From Phycisphaeraceae bacterium D3-23 (GTDB taxonomy: Bacteria > Planctomycetota > Phycisphaerae > Phycisphaerales > Phycisphaeraceae), in NCBI GenBank assembly GCA_039555135.1, contig CP114179.1:434001-498000 (forward strand): a stretch of 64,000 nucleotides of DNA, read 5' to 3'. The notes under the pieces are model-generated. The model was given only the letters and a program-made list of their open reading frames with translations, ran no database searches and was not told where the DNA came from. Positions 1-8,427 of the stretch are shown in pieces (position 1 is the first letter of the stretch; every line of letters starts with the position of its first letter). Both the position numbers and the translations under genes were made by a program.

Positions 1-1160
1 AGATGGCTGACGAGGTTGTTGTCGTGGACCCGCCAGGTCGAGACCTCGACGCCCGACACGTTCACCGCCTTGAGGTCCAGCAGCAGGTTCCCGCCCGGCA
101 TCAGGTACCCACGCGACACGGGGAGCGACAGCGACGACCGGCGGTCGGGGATATCGGCGGTGAGCTTCAATGGCTCACCCAACGCGTCGCCGTTGGCGGC
201 ACGCAGCCCCGCGCCGAGTTCGAGCGTGTACCGCCGGCCCGGCTCAAACGCGCCGGTGACATACAGGTCCTTCCCGCTGTAGCCCGTGCGAAGCTGCGCG
301 ACCGGCGGCGATACCTTGACATCCGCGGGCCCCTGCGCGCGGTCGAGCGAGCGCGAAAACTGCACCCGCAAACTCGTCGTCGCCGCCAGCCCCGGCGTCG
401 GTACACGCAGACGGGTGAACGCGAACACCGGGTCCAGCGCGACATGCTTCTCCCACGCGACCGCCAGCCCACGCTGTGCGCCGTCCCCCGCCAGCCCCGG
501 CTTGATCACCAGGTGCAAGACCTCCTCGCGCTGAGTCGAACGACCGCGCAGCCGAGCCACGCGCAGCACCAACTCGGCGTCGGGCTCGACGATGAGCGAC
601 TCGACATCCAGCGGCGTACCGCCGTCGCCCCCCAGCACCTGCAGGTGGCCAAGCAGCTCGCCGGGCGCGACGGGCTGATTGAACATCACCTTGAACGTCG
701 CGTGTGTGTTGTCCTGCGATAAGAGTTCGCAGTCCTCGACCACCAGCCGTCGCGTCGCGAACGCAAACTCCGTCTCACCAACCAGGTTACGTCCCAGCGC
801 CGACACATGGTTTGTCGCAGGGACAACGCGGTACTCCCGCCCGGGTGCGAGCGGCTCGTCGAGCAGGTACGAAAGCTCTTTGACGCTGGTCCATTCCCAG
901 TGGCCCTGCGCGCTCGGCTCGATCTCGAACGGCTTGGTCGACGGGCGCGAGCCGATGTCTTCGGGGGTCACGACGGGCTCGTCAAACAACACGGTCAGCC
1001 GGTCGGCGTCGTCCGCCGCGCCGTCGGGGGCGAACGCGACGACGCGTAAGTTCGCAACAACATCGCGCCCCGCGATCGGGGCGCTTCGGTGGGCGATATA
1101 GAGGAGCCCGGCCGTGTTGAGGGCGACCAAGGCCAACGCGAGGAAAAGGAAACGCCGCAT
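1..1160 (-). CDS. Alpha-2-macroglobulin family protein, N-terminal part (runs off left edge)
   Basis: An open frame enters from the left edge and starts at the ATG complementary to 1158-1160, preceded by a good Shine-Dalgarno (GGAGGTGCGC then ATG). About 386 residues are visible. Residues 1-25 form a hydrophobic signal or anchor segment without a lipobox Cys. What follows resembles the N-terminal macroglobulin-like (MG/Big) domains of bacterial alpha-2-macroglobulins: repeated patterns of the type LTVLFDEPV, then W-x-W...LSYLLDEPL, then R-x-Y-x-V. Family members are large periplasmic proteins that trap proteases, some through a CxEQ thioester; that region would lie to the left of the window and cannot be checked. 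The gene is divergent from the AGCS symporter. Family call is fairly secure, thioester status unknown. Confidence 0.72.
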   Translation of the reverse strand, partial: MRRFLFLALALVALNTAGLLYIAHRSAPIAGRDVVANLRVVAFAPDGAADDADRLTVLFDEPVVTPEDIGSRPSTKPFEIEPSAQGHWEWTSVKELSYLLDEPLAPGREYRVVPATNHVSALGRNLVGETEFAFATRRLVVEDCELLSQDNTHATFKVMFNQPVAPGELLGHLQVLGGDGGTPLDVESLIVEPDAELVLRVARLRGRSTQREEVLHLVIKPGLAGDGAQRGLAVAWEKHVALDPVFAFTRLRVPTPGLAATTSLRVQFSRSLDRAQGPADVKVSPPVAQLRTGYSGKDLYVTGAFEPGRRYTLELGAGLRAANGDALGEPLKLTADIPDRRSSLSLPVSRGYLMPGGNLLLDLKAVNVSGVEVSTWRVHDNNLVSH

Positions 1161-1449
1161 GCGCACCTCCATGTGCTGCTGGGCCGACCGCTGCACGCTC
1201 CGCGTGACTTTGCCTCCGGTCGGCGTGGGCTGATTTTACACGACAGGGCCCGGCCTTCCTGCGGCCGAATCCCGATCGATGAAGTGTTCTCCCCACCCTT
1301 CCTATATCCCACGCAACGCCCGCCCGGCATCGAAACTTCTGGGCCGTGGCCACGACACGTATAACTGACCCGCCGGATCGGTCCCGCCCATCGGTATCCG
1401 CCGCTAGACTGAGTGCCACCCATCGCCCGTTCCCTTCAGGAATCCCACC
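1161..1449. other. Divergent intergenic region
   Basis: This 289-base stretch separates two divergent genes and must hold both promoters. I see a TATAAC hexamer at about 1360 that could be a -10 box for the rightward gene, but its -35 match is poor, so no promoter is claimed. The rightward start has a plausible CAGGAA ribosome-binding site 8-13 bases upstream. No convincing reading frame is present. Confidence 0.5.
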
Positions 1450-3261
1450 ATGCCTACCGCTCTGCCGCTCGCGGACCTCAACGGCGTCATCAATGCCGCC
1501 AACGACCTGATGTTCAGCAACGTCGTCATCTACATCCTCCTCGCGACGGGTGTGCTGTTCACGGTCTGGTCCGGCTTCGGGCAGTTCCGCGCACTGACGC
1601 ACGGCGTCGGCGTGATCCGCGGCAAGTACGACAAAAAGGGCGACCCCGGCGCGATCAACCACTTCCAGGCGCTCTCGGCCGCGCTGTCGGCGACGGTCGG
1701 GCTGGGCAACATCGCCGGCGTCGCCGTGGCCGTGGCGCTCGGCGGGCCCGGCGCGGTGTTCTGGATGTGGGTCATCGGCGTGCTGGGCATGTCGCTCAAG
1801 ATGGTCGAGGTCACGCAGACCATGCTCTACCGCAACACCGACGACCCCGACAACCCGCACGGCGGGCCGATGTTCGTGCTGCGCGACCGTCTGCGACGCT
1901 CCGGGCTCGGGCCGCTGGGCTGGGTGCTGGGCTCGGTCTTCTGCATCACGCTGCTGACCTCGGCGATCACGGGCGGCAACATGTTCCAGGCCTGGAACGT
2001 CGCGGACACGACGAACAACTACTTCGGTGTGCCCAAGGTCGCGGTCGGGATTATCCTCGCCGTCGCGGTCGGGTCGGTGATCATCGGCGGGATCAAGCGG
2101 ATCGGGTCGGTGGCGGGCAAGCTCGTCCCCGTGATGTGCGCGATGTACCTGCTCGCCGCAGGTTACGTGCTGCTGCTGCATGTCGGCGACCTGCCCGGGC
2201 TGCTCGTCATGATCGTCCGCCACGGCGTCGGGCTCGAATCACAGGCCAGCGCCTCGGGCGCGTTCATCGGCGGGACGTTCGGCTATGCACTGATGTTCGG
2301 CGTCAAGCGTGCGCTCTTCAGCTCCGAGGCCGGCCAGGGCTCGGCTCCGATCGCGCACGCCGCCGCCAAATGCGACGAGCCCGTGCGCGAGGGCGTCGTC
2401 GCCGGGCTCGAACCGTTCATCGATACGATCGTGGTCTGCACCCTGACCGCGCTGGTGATCCTCGCCAGCGGCGCGTGGAACCGCGGCCCCGAGGCGGCCT
2501 TTGCCGACGAGGTGCCGCTCGTGTTCACCAAGGTCGGCCCGACCGATGCCGAAGGTCTCTCGAAGTGGACGATCCACAACGCCCCGCTGCCCGAGCGCTC
2601 CGCCGAGGCGCAGCGCATCACGGGGACGGACGGCTGGAGCGCGGGCGAATCGGTCTTCGTCCTGATCGCGGCCGACAAGAACAGCGACACGGACCAGACG
2701 CTGCACCGCCTGACAGGCGAGGTGAAGCTGCCCGATGGCGGAACGCCGACGATCGAATTCGATCCCTACGAAGGCGAGACCCGGCCCGAACTTGCCGAGC
2801 GCGGGCTCTACGCGGGGTACGCCGGCTCAACGCTCACGGCCCATGCCTTCGACCGCGTCACGCCCGGGCTGGGTAAGTGGTTGGTCACGATCGCGATCTG
2901 GCTCTTCGCGATCTCGACCATGATCTCGTGGAGCTACTACGGCGAACAGGGCGTGTACTTCATGCTCGGAAACGCGGGACACGCAACCACCGAGGCCGTC
3001 ATCCTGATGTACAAGGTCGTCTACTGTCTGCTGATTATCGTATCGACGATGCCGTTCATCACGACCGATGCCGAGCTTGATATGTGGACGACGCTGGGGC
3101 TGGGCGTCATGCTCGTCGCGAACATCCCGATCATGCTCGTGTTTGGGCACGAGGCGATGAAGCATTACCACGCGTACATCGGCAAGCTCAAACGCGGCGC
3201 GTTCCCGACGCACGATGCGCCGCCGATCGAGGATGTGATGTCGGGTAAGGATGGGGAGTAG
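1450..3261 (+). CDS. Sodium:alanine/glycine symporter family protein (AGCS) with large extra loop
   Basis: A 603-residue membrane protein of the AGCS (sodium:amino-acid symporter) family, importing a small neutral amino acid with Na+. Family signatures are clear: residues ~70-100 include HFQALSAALSATVGLGNIAG, followed by GGPGAVFWMW, later EPFIDT and SWSYYGEQ. AGCS proteins are normally 450-500 residues. The excess is one hydrophilic insert of about 130 residues (roughly 342-470) between two membrane segments, after ASGAWN and before GLGKWLV. Counting segments suggests it is an extracytoplasmic loop. The gene stands alone and ends at a double hairpin before the convergent amidohydrolase gene. 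Start ATG at 1450 has CAGGAA upstream. Substrate is not predictable. Confidence 0.9.
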   Translation: MPTALPLADLNGVINAANDLMFSNVVIYILLATGVLFTVWSGFGQFRALTHGVGVIRGKYDKKGDPGAINHFQALSAALSATVGLGNIAGVAVAVALGGPGAVFWMWVIGVLGMSLKMVEVTQTMLYRNTDDPDNPHGGPMFVLRDRLRRSGLGPLGWVLGSVFCITLLTSAITGGNMFQAWNVADTTNNYFGVPKVAVGIILAVAVGSVIIGGIKRIGSVAGKLVPVMCAMYLLAAGYVLLLHVGDLPGLLVMIVRHGVGLESQASASGAFIGGTFGYALMFGVKRALFSSEAGQGSAPIAHAAAKCDEPVREGVVAGLEPFIDTIVVCTLTALVILASGAWNRGPEAAFADEVPLVFTKVGPTDAEGLSKWTIHNAPLPERSAEAQRITGTDGWSAGESVFVLIAADKNSDTDQTLHRLTGEVKLPDGGTPTIEFDPYEGETRPELAERGLYAGYAGSTLTAHAFDRVTPGLGKWLVTIAIWLFAISTMISWSYYGEQGVYFMLGNAGHATTEAVILMYKVVYCLLIIVSTMPFITTDAELDMWTTLGLGVMLVANIPIMLVFGHEAMKHYHAYIGKLKRGAFPTHDAPPIEDVMSGKDGE

Positions 3262-3268
3262 CGCAGTC

Positions 3269-3321
3269 GAAGCCCAGCCATTGCATGGCTGGGTGTCCCA
3301 CGGATGAAATCCGTGGGCTTC
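3269..3321. terminator. Double-hairpin palindrome between convergent genes (REP-like)
   Basis: Two perfect stem-loops lie side by side: CCCAGCCA/TGGCTGGG (3273-3293, loop TTGCA) and CCCACGGAT/ATCCGTGGG (3297-3317, loop GAA). The outermost arms GAAGCCCA (3269-3276) and TGGGCTTC (3314-3321) are also complementary, so a three-way cruciform is possible. It sits between two converging coding ends (3261 and 3332) and probably acts as a bidirectional terminator. Its modular palindromes resemble dispersed REP-type elements; no other copy of this type is in the window. Confidence 0.65.
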
Positions 3322-3331
3322 ACGAATCAAT

Positions 3332-4699
3332 TCAATCTTCGAGTTCTTCCGGGATCAGCCCGAGCTGGCGGTAGCGTTCGCGGTAGAGCTCGTAGAGCTT
3401 GGTCTGCTTGTTGGTGAGGTCGATGTTGCGCCCGTCGACAAAGGCGGCGAGGATCGCGGAGCGGATGTCCAAGGGGTTTCCTTCGGTGATGAGGAGCGTC
3501 GCGCGCTTGCCGATTTCGAGCGAGCCCAGCTCGTCGCCGACGCCCAGCGTGCGGGCCATGTCGATCGTGATTGCTTCGAGCGCGGTTTCGACGTCGAGCC
3601 CGTGCGCGACGGCCATCGCCGCAGAGAACGGGAGGTTGCGCAGGTTGCTTGGGTCGGTGCTGTGCGACAGGCACCAGTCCAGCCCCGCCTCCTCGCAGCG
3701 CAGCGGGAGCGTGAACGCATCGTCGTAGGGCGAGTCGGCCCGCTTGGGGAAGCGGAACGTGCCCGCAAGGATGACGGGGATGTCGTGCTCGTTGAGGAGT
3801 CCCGCCGCGAGTGGCGCGTCGCGCCCGCCGACAACGATCGGCTTCAAGCCGCGCTCGACCGCCCAACTCACCGCGCCGACGATCTGGTCGTAGTCGTGTG
3901 CGTTGAGATAGACCGGCAGCTGGTCGTCCCCGGCCGAGGGCAGTACGCCAAGCATTGCCTCCAGCCGCAGGTCGATCGCCTGGCCTGCGTCGCCCGCAGC
4001 CCGCGCCGCCTGGTAGGCCGTCGCCAGCTCGAAGAGCTCATCGATCGCGGCGATTGCCTCGTCGCGGTCCTTCATCTGCTCGGCATCGCTCTGGTCCATC
4101 CACCACGCCTGCACGGGCCGCATGTTGGGCCAGCGCAGCACCAGCCCCGCGTCGCGCGCGATCGTCATGTCCTCCCACGTCCAGCCCTCCGCACTCATCA
4201 CCGACATCCGGCCCGGCACACGCCCGCCGGCAGGCGATGACGCGAACGTCAGGATGCCGCCGGTCCGCGCGACAGGGATCAGCGTCGAGTCCGGGTTGAC
4301 GGCGACGGCCGCGTAGACCTCGGGCGTCACCGAGCCGACCTCGTTGTAGTCGTCCGTCGCGCGGACGGACTCGATCTCCTGGATGCCCAGCGTCGAGGGC
4401 CCGGCGATAAACCCGGGGTAGACCTCGAGCCCCTCGGCATCAATCAGCCAGGCCTCTTCGCCCACCTCGAAACCCGCGCCCGCGCCGACCGCGGTGATGA
4501 CGCCGTCGTCGAACACGATGTAACCCGGCGAGAAGGTGTCGCCCGCCATCGTGTGGACCGTGCCGCCGTGGACAACGATGGTGCGGTCCTGCGCGGGGGC
4601 GGTAGGGGTCAGGTCTTGCGCCTGGATCGGGCCAACGCAGCATACGGACGCCGTAATGATCGCCGCGCTATGGATGGTGTGTTTGAGTGAGAATCGCAT
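3332..4699 (-). CDS. Amidohydrolase-family protein, probably catalytically degenerate, secreted
   Basis: A 455-residue protein (start taken at the ATG complementary to 4697-4699; an upstream in-frame ATG at 4717 is possible). Residues 1-30 form a Sec signal peptide. The fold is the imidazolonepropionase-like amidohydrolase type: an N-terminal beta-sandwich start (VVHGGTVHTMAGD), a strand that normally reads PGLIDxHxH but here reads YPGFIAGPSTLG, and a typical C-terminus (LGSLEIGKRATLLI). The first His-x-His metal ligands are missing, so hydrolase activity is doubtful. It follows the 1120-residue amidohydrolase gene by a short gap and is probably cotranscribed with it. The two may form a complex, since such large/small amidohydrolase pairs recur in other bacteria. 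Confidence 0.8.
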   Translation of the reverse strand: MRFSLKHTIHSAAIITASVCCVGPIQAQDLTPTAPAQDRTIVVHGGTVHTMAGDTFSPGYIVFDDGVITAVGAGAGFEVGEEAWLIDAEGLEVYPGFIAGPSTLGIQEIESVRATDDYNEVGSVTPEVYAAVAVNPDSTLIPVARTGGILTFASSPAGGRVPGRMSVMSAEGWTWEDMTIARDAGLVLRWPNMRPVQAWWMDQSDAEQMKDRDEAIAAIDELFELATAYQAARAAGDAGQAIDLRLEAMLGVLPSAGDDQLPVYLNAHDYDQIVGAVSWAVERGLKPIVVGGRDAPLAAGLLNEHDIPVILAGTFRFPKRADSPYDDAFTLPLRCEEAGLDWCLSHSTDPSNLRNLPFSAAMAVAHGLDVETALEAITIDMARTLGVGDELGSLEIGKRATLLITEGNPLDIRSAILAAFVDGRNIDLTNKQTKLYELYRERYRQLGLIPEELED

Positions 4700-4728
4700 A
4701 AGCAAGTGGCCTTGCATGGGGTGATGGG

Positions 4729-7700
4729 TTAGTCGTGGCTGTGGCCGTGGTGGTGGTGATGACCCGACGAGAGTTCACGGAAGGTCTCGCCGCAGTCGCC
4801 GCAGTGCCAGGTCGAGAGGTCTTCGCCCGACTCGAGCATGAGCAGGTAATGCCGGCGGATATTCGCGAGGCGGGCTCGCTCGGCCGGGTCCTCTTCGGCC
4901 TCCTCGGGTTCGCCGGCCTCGTCGCCGGGGCGGTCCTCGGCCTCGGGCCGAGCGTTATCGACTGGGCCGCGTTTGGGGTGCGTTTCGTCGAGGATGCGGT
5001 GGATGAGGCGCGAACGCTCCTGCGCGATGAGCGCCCGGTGCTCGACGTCGCGCTCGAGCGAGAACTGCTCGGCCGCGAGGATGTAGGTCGCCTCGCAACG
5101 CGTGAACGACGACAGCGGATCGCCCGACCAGACGGCGAAGTCCGCGTCTTTGCCCGCTTCGAGTGAGCCGACCCGGTCGGCGATGCCGAGCTGGATCGCG
5201 GGGTTGAGCGTGACAAACTTGAGCGCCTCGTGCGGGTCGAGCCCGCCGTAGCGCACGGCCTTCGCGGCTTCGAGATTCAGCCGCCGCGCGAGTTCGTCCG
5301 AGTCCGAGTTGAAGCTGACAACCACGCCGACCTCGTGCATCAGCGCGCCGTTGAAGGGGATCGCGTCCTGCACCTCGACCTTGTACGCCCACCAGTCGCT
5401 GAACGCGCTCGCGCCCAGCGCGTGCTGTGCGATCTCGTCGGCGACCTTGTAGCCTTCCAACACGTGCTGGAACGTGCCGATCGTGAAGCCGAACTCCTCG
5501 GCTACGCGGCAGAGCATCAGGATCTCGTCCTGCCGATAGCTGTGGCTATGCACGAGCCGTTCGCCGGCGAGGATCTCGGCAAGCGCTTCCAGTTCGAGGT
5601 CACGACGCGGGGCGGGCTGCTGCGCATCGGCATCACGGTTCGCCTCGAACACCTCCCACTGCTCGGCATACGCCCGCGCAGCGATAAACCGATCGCGCAT
5701 CAGCGTCTCGACCCCCATGCGTGTCTGCGGGTAGCGGGTCGTATTGCGGTCGCCCCAGTTGGATTGCTTGACGTTTTCGCCGAGTGCGAACTTGATGCCC
5801 GCTGGTGCGCCGTCGAACCACGCGTCATGCGGGTGGACCACGCCCCAGCGTAATCGGTGGACAAGGTTCTGCCCGCCGATCGGGTTGGCCGAGCCATGCA
5901 AGGAGTTGACCGTCGTGACGCCGCCCGCGAGTTGGCGGTAGAAGTTCACCGAGCCGGTGTTGAGCGAGTCGCTGATCCGCACCTCCGCGCTCACGGCCTG
6001 GCCCGACTCGTTGATGCCGAAGCTCGAGAGGCCCGTGTGGCTGTGGCAATCGATGATCCCCGGCGTGATGTGCTTGCCCGTCGCGTCGATCTCGACGAGA
6101 TTGTCGGGCAGCGGGATGCCGCTGTCGCGCACACCGTCGATCGGACCGACGTAGACGATCGTGCCATCCGCGGCGGTGAGAAGCGCGCCGTTCTCGATGA
6201 TGCCCGCCTCGCCGCTGGTCCAGATCGTCGCCCCGGTGATGAGCATCGCCCGCGACTGCGGCAGCACCTCTACCGCGTACGGACCGAACGGGTAGTGGAT
6301 TGCTTCGGGCACCTCGATCGGGCCGGTGTCGTCATCTACGTCGGCAGTATCTACGGCGTCGCCTTCTTCACCATCGTCCTCGGCGGCTTCATCTGCTGCG
6401 GCATCCGCACCGCCTGGCGCGTCTTCATCGCCGTGCTCGTCTTCCGCCTCGTCATCTCCCGCATCACCACTTTCGCCATCTTCCACCGCCCCGGTGCGCA
6501 CCGCGGTCCACTGGAACGCCTCTCCCGCAGCGCTCATGCCCACGCCGGTCATCGCGTCGCCTTCGAGCACGCCCTGCATCAGGTAGCTGCCTGTACCGTC
6601 GTCCTCATCATCGAGGATAAAGTGCAGCCGGTCATGGTCGATCGACACCGCGCGGGCCGCGCCCTCCGCGTCGCCTTCGCGGGCGGTGATCTTGGTGCCC
6701 ACGATCGTCAAGTGGATCTCGAGGTCGCCGACGGCGAGCTTCCACTCGCCGTCGAAGTCGCCGTCCGTCTCCGCCTCTATCTCGTAGCGTCGGCCATCAA
6801 CCCAGACGTCCTGGATCGTGGTTTCTTCCTCGAACAACAGCCCGTCGCAGACCAGCAAGCTCGCGGCCTTGCCGGCCTCGATCGTGCCCAGGTGCTGCTC
6901 GACACCGAGCAACTGGGCCGGCGTCGTGGTCAGCATCGCGAGCGCGCGGTCGGCGTCGAGCCCATGCCGCATCGCGTAGCGCAGGCGTTCATGAAACAGC
7001 CCGGCGTGCTTGAGCCCGTGCGTCGTGAGCGAGACGCTGAGCCCGGCGGCATCGAACCGACGCGGGTTGGTCGGTGCCTGCTCCCAGGTCATCAGTGTCT
7101 TGAGATCGACCGAGTCCGCCTGCCCGACGGTCGCGACCCGCGGCGCTTCGGGGAACGCGACCGGCAGAATCATCGGCAGCCCGTCCGCCACCACCGCGTC
7201 GAGCCGGCGAAACTCCAGGCCCGACCCCAGCACCACCACCGGCCGTTCAAGCTCGCGCGACAAGCCCCCCGCCGCGAGCGTTTCCATCTCGTCCTCCGCG
7301 CGGATCAGCAGCGGCACCTCGGCATCCGCCAGCGTATCCAGGCAGTTCGCCGGATCGTCCAGCCGACCCGCTTCGCGCTCGCCGCGCTGCCAGTTGGCAT
7401 CGAAGATCGTCTGCCGAATCAGTGCCAGCGTGCCCATACCCGAGGAAGGGTAGCTGTCGCCCCGTGCCGTCTCGAACGCGACCGCGTGGAACACACCTTC
7501 GCGGAACACGGGCGGGCCGTCTTCACTCGCATCGTTGGCGTGTTCGCCCAGCGACACGACCGCGGTCTGCCCGCGGAAGATCCCGCCGTCGGGCACGACC
7601 CCCGCCGCGACGAATCCAATCGCACGCAGCGAAGACGCCTTGCCTTCGCTCACCCCATCGCCCGTCAGCACCGACCGCTCCGGCGTCACGTACCCGCTCC

Positions 7701-8091
7701 AGTGTCGGCCCGGGCCGTCCACCAGCGCCGGCACATCAATCTCCACGTACGCATCGATCAGGCCCGCATAGATATGCCGGCCCGACATGTCCCACACCCG
7801 CGCACCCGCCGGCGGCTCGAGCCCCACGCCGACATGTACGATCCGCCCGTCGCGCATCTCGACGCTCGCGTCTTCCAGCACCTCGCCGGGCCGGACATGC
7901 ACCGTCGCGCCGGTCAAGACATGCCAAGTCGGGTCCGCGTGGCGCACCCCATTGGGCGGCTGCGCGAGCGGGCCCTCCGACGTCGGCTGCGCGATCATCA
8001 GCCCCGCCCAAACCACGCAAGCAAAAAACACAGTAACACTGATCGCGTTGCGCATCGGGAACCAACAAGAGACAGCAGAACGATTCGACAT
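4729..8091 (-). CDS. Tandem two-domain amidohydrolase, secreted, with His-rich C-terminus
   Basis: An 1120-residue exported protein with two amidohydrolase domains. After a signal peptide within residues 13-36, domain 1 (~50-440) has the family fold but reads YAGLIDAYVEID where His-x-His should be, so it lacks the metal ligands. A very acidic, low-complexity linker (about 530-590) follows. Domain 2 (~610-1055) keeps CHSHTG near residue 682, LVHSHS, FQHV and NSDSD, matching the expected metal-binding and catalytic set of an imidazolonepropionase-like hydrolase. The tail has one CxxC and ends in five consecutive His plus HSHD, a likely metal-binding patch. Substrate is unknown. Start at 8091 is supported only by a weak AGG upstream. 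Confidence 0.85.
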   Translation of the reverse strand: MSNRSAVSCWFPMRNAISVTVFFACVVWAGLMIAQPTSEGPLAQPPNGVRHADPTWHVLTGATVHVRPGEVLEDASVEMRDGRIVHVGVGLEPPAGARVWDMSGRHIYAGLIDAYVEIDVPALVDGPGRHWSGYVTPERSVLTGDGVSEGKASSLRAIGFVAAGVVPDGGIFRGQTAVVSLGEHANDASEDGPPVFREGVFHAVAFETARGDSYPSSGMGTLALIRQTIFDANWQRGEREAGRLDDPANCLDTLADAEVPLLIRAEDEMETLAAGGLSRELERPVVVLGSGLEFRRLDAVVADGLPMILPVAFPEAPRVATVGQADSVDLKTLMTWEQAPTNPRRFDAAGLSVSLTTHGLKHAGLFHERLRYAMRHGLDADRALAMLTTTPAQLLGVEQHLGTIEAGKAASLLVCDGLLFEEETTIQDVWVDGRRYEIEAETDGDFDGEWKLAVGDLEIHLTIVGTKITAREGDAEGAARAVSIDHDRLHFILDDEDDGTGSYLMQGVLEGDAMTGVGMSAAGEAFQWTAVRTGAVEDGESGDAGDDEAEDEHGDEDAPGGADAAADEAAEDDGEEGDAVDTADVDDDTGPIEVPEAIHYPFGPYAVEVLPQSRAMLITGATIWTSGEAGIIENGALLTAADGTIVYVGPIDGVRDSGIPLPDNLVEIDATGKHITPGIIDCHSHTGLSSFGINESGQAVSAEVRISDSLNTGSVNFYRQLAGGVTTVNSLHGSANPIGGQNLVHRLRWGVVHPHDAWFDGAPAGIKFALGENVKQSNWGDRNTTRYPQTRMGVETLMRDRFIAARAYAEQWEVFEANRDADAQQPAPRRDLELEALAEILAGERLVHSHSYRQDEILMLCRVAEEFGFTIGTFQHVLEGYKVADEIAQHALGASAFSDWWAYKVEVQDAIPFNGALMHEVGVVVSFNSDSDELARRLNLEAAKAVRYGGLDPHEALKFVTLNPAIQLGIADRVGSLEAGKDADFAVWSGDPLSSFTRCEATYILAAEQFSLERDVEHRALIAQERSRLIHRILDETHPKRGPVDNARPEAEDRPGDEAGEPEEAEEDPAERARLANIRRHYLLMLESGEDLSTWHCGDCGETFRELSSGHHHHHGHSHD

Positions 8092-8427
8092 GACGGCAAC
8101 CTGTCAAGAGGGATAGGAAAACGATGGCCTCACGACCTCCGGTGAAACGAAAGACCTTTTCGAGCGTCACACTCTCCTCGGCCCGACGCCACCGACCCGG
8201 CCCATGATAGACGCATCCCGAGCATACAGGTACGCCTCCGCAGTCTGATGTTTCCATGCGGTGCGTCGTTCAGCCCAAACAGACCGGACGATGCCCCACC
8301 TTCCCCAGCCGTCATAAGTCTGCGTCAAGGTAGGCCTAAGCCCTCAAAAAGCCGCCCACACAAGGTTGATGGTGTAAAATATCACGTCGCGCACTACGCG
8401 CGATTCGTACCGAAAAACCGATCCGAA
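8092..8427. other. Divergent intergenic region upstream of polysaccharide locus
   Basis: About 336 bases between the amidohydrolase start and the first glycosyltransferase. The part at 8340-8420 is less GC-rich than its surroundings and contains TAAAAT (8375-8380), a possible -10 box without a clear -35. An in-frame ATG at 8248 would extend the glycosyltransferase by 60 residues, but that extension has no homology-like character and crosses the promoter-like stretch, so I treat it as non-coding. Confidence 0.4.

Noticed and set aside
982-2223. 413-codon minus-strand open frame
   Set aside because: Overlaps the A2M start, the intergenic region and the AGCS symporter; composition is a shadow of GC-rich codons.
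5857-8145. 762-codon open frame on the plus strand
   Set aside because: It is the antisense of the tandem amidohydrolase, Arg/His-rich, with no domain; the minus-strand frame carries clear motifs.
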